A DNA stretch of 64,000 nt from Axinella damicornis (GCA_963931865.1 OZ007509.1:16519115-16583114); one strand, 5' to 3'. Shown: positions 34,101 to 46,043, counted from the first letter of the stretch. Made by a program: numbers and translations. The notes: generated by a model not told the origin, from the sequence alone.

Positions 34101-37100
34101 TCCAATATGTACATGAATCCATGCGGTGCCATTCACACCAACAATAATCAAATGGCATATTTTATACATGTAGCACTGATGAGAGTTTGGGTCCTTATTA
34201 TGGCATAACGGTGTACAGATTAGCTAGTCTCGAAGCCAGCCTCTCGCCACACCCACTACGGGGAGGGGAGAGTCTGGTCAAGTTCCCATCGTCATCTTGT
34301 GTCGATTTCTAACACGCCAGGAATTTCTTGACGTGTTAATTGGGGATTTAACGGACATCAGACACGTGTGCATTAGTATAGTAACAGTACACATGCACAG
34401 CTACTGGATACACGCAATGGCCACTTGCTGCTGTTTGCGCCACGATCCTGTCTCTGCAGACCATACAAGAATGAAGAAGTTTCATGGAGCAGGTTGCAAA
34501 GTAGCTAAAAGAGTGCTGAGAGATGTGTCGTGTGTGCCACAGGAAGCGTATGTAGAGACGAGGGATCCACTAGCTCTTCTGTGCTACGATTGTGAGAAGA
34601 CATTGAACAACATTCACAATCTCACGGCAAAATTCGAAACTCTCAAGGCAAGCGTCAGGTGGAAGATATCTGCACTACAGGACATGACACTATCATTATG
34701 GGGGGAAAAGACCAAGGCCTGTTCCTGACATACTTAGATTTACATCCGACCAAACAATAGCCAGCCATGCTGATAGTGTACATCTCCACCTCCATCTACC
34801 AGTGAGCCTGCAGCTGGTAGTAGTGTTCCGACTACAGCTCAAGTGATCACCTCCGCACCGCCTCCTTTCTTTGTATGCTGAACTCCCTCCACTGCAAAGC
34901 ACCTTCATTACATTCGCTCAGTGCCATTTCGTATTCCCAGACTCGAGCACTCCTATGTCGCTAAGCTTCTCGCAGAGATGCAATCTCCATTTATCTCTAT
35001 ACTAGCTACTGCACACTAGCGCATGCACACTAAGCCCCAGTGGCTTTCATATACACTAAACATGTATAGCTGATTTGGGGTTGACTTTACAACCAAAAGT
35101 CTACTATGGAGAATGGGACGATGTACCACCTGCGCAATCTGATCAACAGGACAACTGTACCCTCTGATCCCGAGAAAACAAGAATGCTGCCGAGGACTTC
35201 ATGTTGTTGTTGTTGCATACACGTTGTCGCAGCTGCTACAGTGATGCAGTCAATCAACCCGACTGAAACTGTTGCCGACCTTGCCAAGTTGATCATTGTC
35301 AATCATGTTCAATTGCCGAGGATCGATGATCAGCTACCGAGAAATGTGACGACGAGGTACATCTCTATGCGGCTGAACTATTTTCACTGGGGCTATTGTG
35401 GCATGGACTTCACGATGATAGTAGGGAGGGGGATGGAGACAGAATACTCCGGTACCGGAAGGTTATGCTAGTGATCTTCAAATCGACAAACCACTGCAAC
35501 AGCAGTGAACTCGCTGTTTCAGTACACCTACACCTTTTCAGAGAGGGAGAAGGCCCAACTTTGTGGAGTGACACTGGAGTCGTTGTGCCAATACAAGAGG
35601 CTATCCCGGGGCAAGCATCCCATGCGATTTGTTTATGGAGCATCTCAATCGAAAATTCAAGACGGTGATTCGTGGAATGGGAGCTAACGTAAATCCGATT
35701 ACAATTCAGAAAGCAGGCAAAGAATTGGCACCAGTTCACCAGGTGTGCCAACAGTTTGAACTGCAGACATCGAACCAGGTACATTCTGATCACCACCCAT
35801 ATCCTACTTTTGGTAAAGATTTTGAGACAACTCTCCAGGCACTGGAGGAAGAGAATGTATTTGTACCAGTTTCTATAAGACAGCACAGTTCATTCAGCTG
35901 TGGACTAATGGAGACATTGGATAGAACAGATTGGCTCAAGAAGGTTGGGACGACCATCAAGCATTGGCACCAGTTCACCAGGTGTGCCAACAGTTTGAAC
36001 TGCAGACATCGAACCAGGTACATTCTGATCACCACCCATATCCTCCTACCTTGTTTTGAGACCATTCTCAAGGCACAGTTATAACTCTTGAAAAGGCAAT
36101 CTCTGCCTGCAAACTGTAGTGTTAGATACATAACATTTAGTGGCATTTCGTCCATGCTTTCCTTGGTATAATACTGCTACAGAGGGCTCTCCATCTCGGC
36201 CTGATCAACCCGTTTCTTGCACGTATTTCTTCAAGGGTGCTGGGTATCCCCAGTGACAGTGAATTACTCTCCTGAAAATCTATGCCCATTCCAAAGGCTG
36301 TTGTCGTGATTACAAGACACAGCTTTCCATCATTCATTGACAAGGATTCCAATGCTTCTTCCTTTCTCTCTGTAGTTAAGATTGCAGTGAACATATCGAC
36401 TAGCAGACAAATGAGGGTAGCCTGGCGGTTCAGTAAATCCAGTACCTTATGTTTCGGCAGCGTATAAACACCACAACAGTTACTTTATGCCCTCACATAT
36501 ATGACTGTCTTAGGAAAGCTAGTTCGCTTACTCCTGACATATAAAGAGGTTGTGAAAACATCCACACCAACTTTAGTGATAGTTAATATTGTCTCTGTAG
36601 GGAGCCGGTTATTCATTGAAAGTCTGCAGGAACGAGACTGCGCAGATCTCCACTCTGTGCAAATGTTGTTCTAAATTCCTCTCCCCAGGTGTTCACACAA
36701 TGTGCTTCATCAGTGTGTCTGTGCCTCCCCAACAAATTCTGCCTGCAATCCTCTGGGAGTGTACTTGACATGTTGATCCATCATCAGAGATGTGATGCCT
36801 TGAAGGAATGAAGTCATGGCTTCTATCGGCTTATCTTTCGGTTTGTCGTGCCCTAGTTGCTTCCTGCTCTCTGTGATGGCTATCTTCGTATCCACTTTTG
36901 ATAGTGCAATATTCGTTACTGCGCGAGCTTAGCACCCATGTGGAAAAGTTTTACACACGTACGGACAAATGCCAGCGTGGCCCAATAATTACATGTAGTG
37001 CTCACACACCACAACATATGGTCACACCCACTTAGTTAGCCGCCCAGTGCTGACTGTGCAACACAAAAGCCACATGGGAACTTCACCAGACTCTCCCCTC

Positions 37101-37553
37101 CCCGTAGTGGGTGTGGCGAGAGGCTGGCCCGTGAGACTAGACTAGCATGCTCAGTAAATTAATTAACATACTGCTTTGCTACGTTCACAGGTACTTCCAA
37201 TTTCCTGCTCAGCCATTTGTAGGATACCTGCATACGGAGTAAACGGTCACATTTCATAGTCATGTAAACTTAATTGGGACAAGCCTGAGCGAGCCCCACA
37301 TAGATCTGAAGTACGTGAAGCTTGCTCAGGCTCGCACCACAATAGTCCCACAAAGCCATACTCTCACACAGCTGCACAGCTACAGTACAGGGAGATTGAC
37401 AACCATGCATTCGTCCAGTAATTCCAGGATTTGCTTATCCATGATTGCAGCCGGTTGGATAAACAGCAGCAGACTGTAGCTTACAATCTTGTCTTCATCA
37501 TGGACGTATTCCTGGATGTTCTCCAAGTACAGGGAATCTTCCAGCATCTGCAT
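26528..37553 (-). CDS. POLD3: DNA polymerase delta subunit 3 (POLD3/p66), 18 exons
   Basis: The accessory subunit of replicative DNA polymerase delta that binds PCNA and POLD2 in the nucleus. Exons: 37485-37553, 37172-37227, 33485-33593, 32949-32988, 32739-32808, 32408-32429, 31654-31718, 31213-31361, 30713-30813, 30568-30628, 30047-30119, 29487-29568, 28843-28903, 28720-28768, 28063-28109, 27858-27947, 27221-27328, 26528-26709, totalling 477 residues (human 466). The N-terminal POLD2-binding domain shows SLYLENIQEYVHDEDKI, VSYKWLS, TYILSGVVERNGN and SIQK-like/LYAADYE. The disordered middle has FFAKQ and an AT-hook-like KRGRPTKK. The C-terminus has VTEKVWES and the PCNA-binding PIP box QASLMSFF at 468-475. 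The exon 9 donor is weak (GTTTCA); the better GTAAAC at the same exon breaks frame, so a mini-exon is possible. Intron 2 holds a 2.9 kb transposon. Confidence 0.92.
26990..27051. repeat. Poly-C / (CA)n compound tract
   Basis: About 37 C then 23 bases of CA repeat, in POLD3 intron 17. The orthologous tract in copy B (44365-44408) is shorter. Confidence 0.85.
28663..28706. repeat. Hairpin MITE, present in both duplication copies
   Basis: TAGCCTCGTTCCCAGGCCCG with inverse. Its counterpart in copy B is 46326-46369, so insertion came before the copies split. Confidence 0.85.
31086..31115. repeat. Poly-G run in a copy-A-specific segment
   Basis: About 30 G residues inside a segment (about 30930-31170) that copy B lacks. 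Confidence 0.8.
33273..33327. repeat. Hairpin MITE, perfect 55-base palindrome
   Basis: TAGCCTCGCTCCCAGGCTCT, then an almost complete inverse. It is in POLD3 intron 3 of copy A. Copy B lacks it. Confidence 0.9.
33617..33654. repeat. Hairpin MITE, minimal form, in both copies
   Basis: TAGCCTCGTTCCCAATA with inverse. Its counterpart is near 50819-50856 in copy B. It is just upstream of POLD3 exon 3. Confidence 0.75.
34225..37139. mobile_element. 2.9 kb TIR transposon with RecQ-helicase and Cys-rich ORF remnants
   Basis: The ends TAGTCTCGAAGCCAGCC (34225) and its inverse (ending 37139) belong to TIRs of about 64 bases sharing CGCCACACCCACTACGGGGA. Plus-strand ORF pieces (34297-34728; 35629-36084) encode a Cys/His-rich segment (CYDCEKTLNNIHNLTAK) and a conserved block (ETLDRTDWLKKVGTTIKHW). 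Minus-strand 36137-36394 encodes a superfamily-2 helicase motif like RecQ (CLVITTTAFGMGIDF). All are interrupted, so the element is dead. It lies in POLD3 intron 2, and its homologue occupies the same intron of copy B (51431-56168). Confidence 0.75.
35729..36045. repeat. 77-base internal direct duplication, copy A only
   Basis: The stretch from CACCAGTTCACCAGGTGTGC to CACCCATATCCT occurs at 35729-35803 and again at 35969-36045 within the TIR transposon. Copy B has it once. Confidence 0.85.
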
Positions 37554-37715
37554 GGCATATGGCAGATGTCGATGGTGGGTGGTATGTACACGTGCATACG
37601 ATTTGGGGGCGGAACTGTAATTATGATGACGTCTGCAGAATGACATCATAATTATTTCATTGCACATTGCATCATACTTCAGTACAGTCGAGTCGAGTCG
37701 AGAAGAAGTGCGGCA
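37554..37715. promoter_or_regulatory. Bidirectional promoter region, POLD3 / PPP6C
   Basis: 162 bases separate the POLD3 ATG (minus) and the PPP6C ATG (plus). It contains GTCGAGTCGAGTCGAG just before PPP6C. In the second POLD3 copy the right-hand two thirds of this region is replaced by unrelated repeat sequence. Confidence 0.6.
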
Positions 37716-40700
37716 ATGTCGAGCCAGGTTAATGGAGAAGTTGATAGTTGGATCGAGATAACGAAGAAGTGCCAGTATCTACCAGAGAATGCACTGAAGG
37801 TGAGCAAATGGCGCAGGAAATGTCCAATGGCTAGTTGCAATAAATTATTTCCTTTTAATGCCTACCCGCTTTCACCCTCCCATACCGTCAACTAGAAACT
37901 CTGTGACTGCGTGTGTGACCTCTTGTTGGAGGAGTCCAACGTGCAGCCAGTATCATCACCTGTCACAGTCTGTGGAGATATTCATGGCCAGGTTAGGGTA
38001 ATTTTTTGATAAAGTGGCTATTGGTCCGGCAGGAAGTAGGGCAATGGTTAGGGTAAGTTAGGACCAAAAGATAGATTTGAAAGATTTATTCACCAAAAGA
38101 TGAAAAGGAGTATGAGCAGGAGGTAACAAGACCTATGTTGGCTGTAGTCTCGCGTGGCCCAGACCCTTCCTGCGACGATTAGTGGGGCGGAGGGGAGGGA
38201 GGAAGAAGGGTCTGGTGACTCTGAACAAGATGCCGTTGCAGAATGGAATGCAATTATCTTCCGTAAACTATTATTGCACGTGACTTACCTCAAGTATAAT
38301 ACTAGTAGTTGATCGAGCACAGAGCCAGAGCCATGGCTATCAAGGAAGAGCGCTGCACCGTCTGCCTCAAAGACTTGCCGAAGAGTAGTACGCGAAGGAG
38401 ACTTAACAGTGAGACATTCCAGAACCCGTGTGGAGACTGACGGAGACGTCCCTATCGCATGTAAATTATCTTCGCTTTGTTCAGGCATCAACTGCCTGTA
38501 GCCTAGCTGTGAAGCCGCTAAGGAGGCAGTCTTGAATCTTCTCGCCATGTCAACTATAAATCTAGTCACGCGCTCAAAGCGGAAATCGTGCCACAAATTA
38601 CATGCTGCTTCAATCTAGTTGGCTCTACCAGCATTCCGGCAGAGCCAACAACATCCTGTTCAGAGTCACCAGACCCTTCTTCCTCCCTCACCCTCCCCTT
38701 TCGCCCCGCCCCACTAATCGTCGCAGGAAGGGTCTGGGCCACGCGAGACTATGTTGGCTGGTGCTGAATGCGCATGTGTGTCCATTACCTATACTTGAGG
38801 TATGTACATCCTGCCGGACCGATAGCCACTGCATTAACTTTATGCTGTGGCTGGGCAGAGGATCTCTCAATGGGAGGACCGGGGGTTAAAGAAATATTTA
38901 ATCTTGTGAAGCACAACAGGTGGAGTTTAACAACACACAAAGGACTGAGTGTGAACAACCTGAGTGAGAGGTGTGCATGTATGGTATGATTTGCAGTTTG
39001 CGGAGTGCCTGGTGTTCGCACCCAGGCCTTCTCACCCAGCGTTTGTCGCTTCAATACCAATGCTTGAGCAGGCCTGGTAGAAGTCATTACATGCAGTGAT
39101 ATACCTGGACGTCTGGAAGAGTCGCACATACACTACAAACTACATGGCAACTGTACTTTCTGGTTTCAGCTTCTATGCAGCTGTGGGACAGCTTTCTGAA
39201 CCTAAGAAACGTTGCCAAGACTGCCCAGTGTTGACCACTCAGTCATTATTGAACACTTGTCTGTAGTCCATGAATGTACCACTACTCCTGACGTCTGATA
39301 TACATCACTGGTTGGCCCCATGTTAGTGCTGCAAGCAGCGAATGCTTAGCCTCGTTCCCAGGACGGGGCCTGGGAACGAGGCTAGCGAATGGTTTGGGGC
39401 TAGGGTTTGAGTTTGCTGTATCTCTCACCCGCTAGTTCTATGATCTTCAGGAGTTGTTCAGAACTGGAGGCCAAATACCAGACACGGCCTATGTCTTCAT
39501 GGTAAGTGTGTGTGAAGTAGGTTTGTACATGTAACTGCTGATAGTACATGTCTAGTGAGAGATATACCACACACTCTCCTGATTCCATACTGCAAGCCTG
39601 AGCTTTAACTCCAGATGGGACTATTAGGTACTAGGCACTGATGTCGTGCAGATATACATGTCATCACTGCTTGACCGCATGTTAGTGCTGCAAGCAATGA
39701 ATACTGGGGTTCAGGTGGGGGGCTATGGTTTGCGTTAATCTCTGAGGGGACTCGTTGATTGTTCCTCGCTGCCTTCGGCGGCTGATACGCCATGCAGTGC
39801 ATGGGATTACCACTGATGGCAATACTAAATTAGTACTACATGTAACTGTGTGTGTTATAATGTATGTAGGGTGATTTTGTTGACCGAGGCTACTACAGTC
39901 TGGAGACGTTCACCCAGCTGCTCTGTCTGAAGGCCAAGTATTCTAATCGTATTACTCTGCTGAGAGGGAACCACGAGAGCAGGCAGATCACACAAATCTA
40001 CGGATTTTATGGTAAGTTTAGTGTCGCACCTTACATTTGGGTATATGACTACAAGTTCATGAAAGGTCAGGGTTCACTTGCAGGGTTGGGAATTAAATGC
40101 TGTAGTATAAGAATGTTTGCACACTTCCCAGCTGCCAGAAGCTTTGTACGGGTCAGTTGTACCTGAGAAATGGAACATGCTGTACCGTATGCTGGTGTGC
40201 AATATTGTTTGTCGGTTGTGAAGGCACATGGCATGTTTCATATTTATACACGTAGCGCTGTAATGCATGATTGTGATTTGCTCTAATTTGTCTGTTCTCA
40301 TATCCCACAATTTGCAGTCAAAACCTGTCCTACAATGTGTGTTTTCTTTGGAAAATTGAAATTGCATGTTATGCCATTTCCTGTACATGTGGTTTGGTGA
40401 TCTCTATGTGTTACGTACTTGCACAATGACTGGTTCTCTTCACAGATGAGTGTCACAACAAATATGGTAATGCTAATGCTTGGAGATACTGCTGCAGAGT
40501 GTTTGACCTGCTCACGGTTGCTGCGGTGAGTTGCCGTCATGTGGGAGGTGCTGTGTGGGGGTTGTGAGATGTAGCCTCCTTCCGAGGCCTTCTACACCTC
40601 CATTATTGGACTGCTTACAGTGTGCTGTAAGTGATCGAAAACTGGAGGTGTAGAAGGCCTGGGAATAAGGCTAGTCAGATTAAAACTTAAGTTCAGATCT

Positions 40701-42433
40701 GTAAGGACAGCATTTTCAGTTTCTATTTACATTCTTATTACTTTGGTCTTGATATGATGTATGCCTATGATGTTTGATCTGTTTTGTAGATCATTGATGA
40801 GCAGGTGCTCTGTGTACACGGTGGACTGTCCCCAGAGGTCAAGACACTTGACCAGGTACGCATACCCTATTACACTGGATCACATGTAAATCCGGCGTCT
40901 TGATATTATATGACCCTTGCTATCTGGGGATGGTATGTGTAGACGGTTAACAGTCGCTGCAGGTCCTTGATAGCAGTCGTAGCCCGGACTCTAGGACCCT
41001 CGTATTGCTTGCAGGGTTGCTTGCAAATGTAACCCGAACTGGAGATACACATGCATGCACTTTTTCCCCCTTGGGTATGTGCTTGGTGTCCAAGCTGTGC
41101 AGCTTTGTGAAGGAATTGAGGCTAGCTTTCTTTGTTTCCCAGATTGGGAAAGTTGAAAACAGAAAAATGGCTGCAGATGGAAATAGCCTGGGATTGAAAT
41201 CCACACTTTATCCCCCTCTTCAGATCCGGACAATAGACAGAGGAGTTGAGATACCCCATGAGGGAGCTTTTTGTGGTATGTCACGACCATCTAACATTGC
41301 AACGTAACTGCTAGCAGTAGGTAGATTAGATTCACTCCGATCACTGCCCCGAGCTCACTGGTGCTGTTCTCTTCTCCTATATAGACCTGGTGTGGTCTGA
41401 TCCTGAGGAGATAGCAGGATGGGCCATCAGCCCTCGTGGAGCAGGATACCTCTTTGGAGCCAGCGTCACACAGGAAGTGAGTGGTTCATTTTTGGACTAC
41501 TGTATAGCGGGTTATTTCGTTGGGAATTTCCACAGAAAAATGTTATGATCGCTCTGTACAACACATAGGTGCTTTCATTCTTCATACATGTAGCTGTACC
41601 TGTGTCCCGTTGTCATGATCCACATGGTTCTCTATCACAAGCGGTCCCTCGTGCTGTGATTGATAAAATAAATAGAGCACTAAACAAGGCCAGTAATGCT
41701 TGCCACTGCAAATGGATCAGCACAATTGCCATTCTCACATTGGCTTAGTAGTTCTCAAGCTGAGAGTACGGTAGTTCTTTTCAGCTGGATTGAGGCATAC
41801 CCAGTGGGTTTCTCGGATCCATCTGCCATATGATGTGCCAATGCCGTTAAGCAGAGGCGTCACATGCTAAGATCGAAATTGATGTGATGACGTACGTAAG
41901 ACGGTAAGTAGTCGCTTGTAGTCCAGGAAAGCCTTCTCCCGTGCAGTTTCACTTCCACGCGACATTCTTCCCTGGAAGTTGGTATACCAGAGCCTAACCA
42001 CTGAAATGAACCCTGTGTACATCTAAATGCTAAATCAGCTTCATCTACATAAGATTATGCTAGTCATGAAAGAATGACTCCTGGAAAGGGTTAACTTATA
42101 AGTGCCTTCATAAGTCACGCCTCTACTTTGGTTCCGTTAACTTGGTGCCTTTCGTTACTTCTGTCTGCTATCGTACTCCTACAGTTCATGCATCTGAACA
42201 ACCTGAAGCTGATGTGTCGGGCACACCAGCTGGTTCACGAGGGCATCAAGTACTTGTTCGACAACAAGCTGGTGACGGTCTGGTCCGCTCCCAACTACTG
42301 CTATCGGTGTGGCAACATTGCCTCCATCTTGGAGTTTGAGGATGCTGATAGGAAAGAGGCCAAGTTGTTCAAGGCTGTGCCGGACTCGGAGCGGGTCATC
42401 CCACAGAGAGTGACCACGCCCTACTTCCTGTGA
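37716..42433 (+). CDS. PPP6C: Serine/threonine protein phosphatase 6 catalytic subunit
   Basis: A PPP-family metallophosphatase that works with SAPS/ANKRD subunits in cell-cycle and Aurora A control. Nine exons in phase: 37716-37799, 37896-37991, 39436-39501, 39870-40011, 40446-40525, 40790-40855, 41224-41275, 41385-41476, 42185-42433, for 308 residues (human 305). The PPP signatures are complete: GDIHGQ at 55-60, GDFVDRG at 83-89, GNHES at 115-119, HGGLSP, WSDPEE and [11 protein letters not shown]. The C-terminal tail TTPYFL is the methylation/regulatory motif of the PP2A/4/6 group. [19 protein letters not shown] is characteristic of PP6 rather than PP2A or PP4. Intron 2 has an 0.8 kb TIR element. 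There are no defects. Confidence 0.97.
38013..38830. mobile_element. 818-base TIR element of the ATTGGTCCGGCAGG family, with nested element
   Basis: It begins AGTGGCTATTGGTCCGGCAGG minus its last base and ends with CCTGCCGGACCGATAGCCACT in inverse. Inside lies a second inverted pair of about 90 bases (38150-38235 and 38655-38752: CGCGTGGCCCAGACCCTTCC and inverse), with a 103-codon minus ORF (38285-38596) of no known family at its core. It is in PPP6C intron 2. Confidence 0.82.
39347..39384. repeat. Hairpin MITE, minimal form
   Basis: TAGCCTCGTTCCCAGG and inverse around ACGGGG. It is in PPP6C intron 2. Confidence 0.85.
40572..40673. repeat. Long hairpin MITE
   Basis: TAGCCTCCTTCCGAGGCCTTCTACACCTCC has a mirrored right arm; the loop is about 35 bases. 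It is in PPP6C intron 5. Confidence 0.85.
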
Positions 42434-42503
42434 TCCGTGTACATGTACCATCAGACTTCAGACTGTCCTACATAATGTGTTGTGGTCATTTGTTTCAATG
42501 CAG

Positions 42504-42575
42504 GTTGTAAATGTGTCCAAGATCGCAGAACTGGCCCATGATGTATCCATTGCTGTAGACTTCTCACAGCTGTAG
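42504..42575 (+). pseudogene. Orphan copy of SUCLA2 exon 13
   Basis: Carries the SUCLA2 terminal exon with its acceptor (TTTCAATGCAG), an unchanged 23-residue tail and stop, but none of exons 1-12. It differs from the parent by a synonymous change (AAGATT to AAGATC). It lies just downstream of PPP6C on the same strand; read-through splicing into it is conceivable but unsupported. Confidence 0.92.
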
Positions 42576-42635
42576 GGTCTCCCCTTAGGCTGTAGTCACA
42601 GATCTATTCTCTATAACTACGATGTATAACCTGCA

Positions 42636-43283
42636 GTGCTTACGATGAACAGTTAGGAGGCAGCTGTCAGTTTGTTTACATAAAACAACGAGATAATGTT
42701 ATTCATAGCGGAAGCAGTACATGTAAATGCGGTACAAATTCAATTAACAACAGACTAATGAGACCTTACAGTATTTCATACCTTGCGCCAAATATCAAGG
42801 GAAATTGTTTCTCATGAATTTTGACTTGCTGCACGTGTAGCCAGATGTATTTTGCAGGGCGGCACGAAGCGATATCACGAAATTGGGGCATAAAACGGAG
42901 GCTATGCATGCCTACAGAATGCTCATCTTGGCTGAACCGGTAAGTTTTTGTACATGTAACTAAAAGTAGACGCAGATCGCCGAATATCTCTTCGTGACGA
43001 CCTAGCAAGTACTGTGTACTAGTGCTGGAGAATTTTTGAGGGTTGGGCTACCGTCTGCCTCTCAGTAATTTGGCGCAAAAGCGCTTGAACAGTGAGTCTA
43101 ATTGCCTAGGTCCAAATGCCTTGAGGCATTTTACTTTCCTGTTCCAGGTGTTCATACTTCTTTCATGTGGTGTTGGAATGTTGGAATGCAACTTGTTTCG
43201 GATTGATATCTATTATAGTTCCTGAGATATAAAGCGGCAAAGTTACCAGCAAAAACGTTTATCAAATTGTACATCGTAACCTT
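42636..43283. other. Copy-B-specific insertion of about 650 bases
   Basis: Replaces a few bases of copy A near 25680-25705. No TIR, poly-A or known domain is evident; the 80-codon minus ORF at 42766-43008 has no recognisable similarity. It could instead be a deletion in A. Confidence 0.6.
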
Positions 43284-44371
43284 AATAATTGGTGTTAGCT
43301 CAGAATATTCATGCATCTTCTCAATTCTATAAATATACCCGTAGCCTACTTTTATAACAGATTAGCACTTTGAGGTATTATCTGAACAATGTAGCGACTT
43401 GGCTGACTTTTCCCGCGGCCTCCGGTCACTCACTCCACGATATGGCGAAATAATAATCCCATGCAAAGAATGCAGAGGTGCATGTATGTCCAATATTACC
43501 AGAGAGATAATATGTTGTGCAGGTGCATGGTGTAAGACTACATGTACCACTTGGTTTTATTGCTTAGGGCTTGAACGACTAGGGGATTTCCCTAGTCAGC
43601 TTGCACGATCTGACTAACCGACTCTTCAATCACTGCACGGCTATTACACAGCACAATAATAATTCACTTCACTGATAATCTCTACAGTCATGCCATGGAG
43701 TACAAGGCTGGCAGCCACCTCTTGACTGGCAATACAAGTCAATTTAAGCCTCAATCACTTTATAGTTGATCAGTCGACTAATTCCCTAGCTAATGGTGAG
43801 TGGTTGACTTGGTATCTGGGCCTGGTATATCGACATTTGGGAGAAATGATCTTTATGGGTATTATACCGCAATTTGGGCATGAACATGCATGCACATAAG
43901 CAGAATCCTATTTCTTGAAGAAGCTCATCAGTGAGGCTTGCTTGGCCCCTTTGCTGGATCTCATTGGGGACAGTTTTTCTGGCTTGAGTGTCTGAGGAAG
44001 TTCTGGTTCCCTACTGCTGTCGGTAGTGGCTGAAGTAGCCATGGGCACAGAGTCGTCTTCACTTCCACTCTCCCATACCTTCTCAGTAACTGGTAAGAAC
44101 AAAGATAGGGCTACTGAATATGTGCATCCTTACCAAACTTTGGCCATAGTTGTATTTAACGTTAATGATTGTGTGAAATGCTAAATGGGATGATTTGATG
44201 CATGGTATAATTATGTCGATTAAGATTGTATATGAATGGTTGTATAATACTTCCTAGATGCTCTTACCAGTATGATGGTATATCCAGAGCAAACAGTCAA
44301 GCTGGCAGTTGCATGGGCTATGCTCAACCTTTTCCCTATTGAGCTACATATGACAGCATTGCTGCCCCCCC

Positions 44372-44402
<31 letters not shown>

Positions 44403-44521
44403 ACACACATTACTCTCCTATCAACTAGAACTTGTATGCATGCTACAAACACCCAGGTATAATAATCGTCACAGGGTGTTGCATGCAGATATCACACCGC
44501 AGGTACACTAAAGTCACCAAT

Positions 44522-44996
44522 CAGGGGCGGATACAGGATGTATGAAAGGGGGGGGCACTATAATATATTAAACGCTGCCGGAGGAAGTGCATAGAGGTGT
44601 GTAGCGCTGATCAGTCCGCGCGAAGCGCGGAAAAAATTTTTCGCCTTCATTTTTCACTTCTCAGGATGGGCTCTCGTGGCACCTTCGCGCTTTGCACTGC
44701 AAGTTCCGAGGATTGCAGGTCCCAGGGCCGCCATGAGCTTCTTCCTTGCTCAAATTTCGCTCACGAACGTAATACGTACGTACACGGAGGGGTATACTAG
44801 ATCGTGGTCTTGTTCCCAAGCCGTTCGGTTTCAGGCAACGCACGGTATTGCGAGCTGAGGAGGCGCCGAGGCCAGGCCAGGAGTTGCAATGTAGCGGCAG
44901 CAAGTTAGTAAGGAGGAAAATAAAGCGGTGAAGAAGCAAAAGGGGGGGGCACCGGCCCCCGATGCCCCCCCCCCCCCCCCCCTAGATCCGCCCCTG
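44522..44996. mobile_element. Copy-B-specific TIR element, CAGGGGCGGAT termini
   Basis: The ends CAGGGGCGGATACAGG and CCTAGATCCGCCCCTG are inverted, with subterminal poly-G/poly-C. Copy A has the uninterrupted target. The terminal CAGGGGCGGATC motif is typical of hAT-like MITEs in invertebrates. A solo end occurs at 59215. Confidence 0.88.
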
Positions 44997-46041
44997 CCAA
45001 TGGCTACACTGGTATCTGACTATACGTACTCCAGATGTAAATGCACTCACCCATAGCTCCTTCATCGTTGACATACATCTTAGTCACCAGCTTCCTTCTC
45101 CTCTTCACATGGACAGGTGTAATTTCAGCATGGATTTTTGCTTTCCCATTTTCTTCAGCTAAAATACAAAACACAGCTTACTTCAACCGCACTATGTGTA
45201 ATAGCACGTATGCACCTCAAACCAGGGGCTCTCCATCATCAAATGCATGCTAAACATGTAGAGAGACTGAAATTTGTTTGAGCAGCAAATTTGGCTATAA
45301 TATTATTGTATCGTAATACATCAACACGTTTTGTAAGCCAAAGGCAGGTCAGCATGCAGAGACTGCCAAAGCATGGCTACTGTTGATCACCGTGCAGCTA
45401 AGTCGAATGCTCAATGCGCTGCATGTTATGGTGTTATACACCGATCCAGCACCCCATACCCTCAGCAGGACAGATATCTGTATACACGGACAGCTACGAA
45501 AAAGCACCCTCAATGTCTCATAACAGCAATAAATGCCTTAGGCTCACCCTGATCACATGACAGTTACTGGAGAGAAAAGTCAGGTTTGATACTGTAAGCA
45601 ATCAAACCACTAGAGGTGGGAGGGAGCAGCTTAGAAACAAGGATCAATACCTGACATTTCTTCATCACTTGACAGATTTTGTACTCTCTTGTGTTTTCTC
45701 TGGGTGCCTCCATTCTTGGGAAGAGCCTGCTTCACAGGACCTATAACATATCAAGTTAAACAAGATGGAGAAAGTAACATTCAGCTTACTTGAAGGCAGT
45801 GCTTGGGAAACTGGACAAATTAGTACCACTCACTAACAATTGGCCAGAAACTGACCTTTCGAAGTACCCGCCTTGGCTGTCTTTCGGTGAGATTTCTCCT
45901 TCCTGTATGCATGTACAGAGGAGAGAGAGTTGATGAGGTATTCATATGCACAACACAGTGGGGAAGGAAGCAGTCATACTCGTACACCTACACCTATCCT
46001 GTGGCTATCCATCCTCGGTCATGTACCTTTCCAAAGGCAGC

Positions 46042-46043
<2 letters not shown>

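Larger units (their letters stand above)
25532..37622. repeat. Segmental duplication, copy A
   Basis: It runs from within SUCLA2 intron 12 (just before exon 13) through the whole POLD3 gene. It is paired in direct orientation with 42468-56643. Left junction at TCTACATAATGTG; right junction at GGGGGCGGAACTGTAATT. The two copies differ by many substitutions and insertion/deletion events. Confidence 0.9.

Noticed and set aside
33842..34132. 96-codon minus ORF upstream of POLD3 exon 3 as an extra exon
   Set aside because: POLD3 exons 2 and 3 join in phase without it, and the copy B version is broken differently.
37716..42433. PP2A or PP4 catalytic subunit instead of PP6
   Set aside because: The [19 protein letters not shown] stretch and the TTPYFL tail with the preceding RVIPQR fit PP6.
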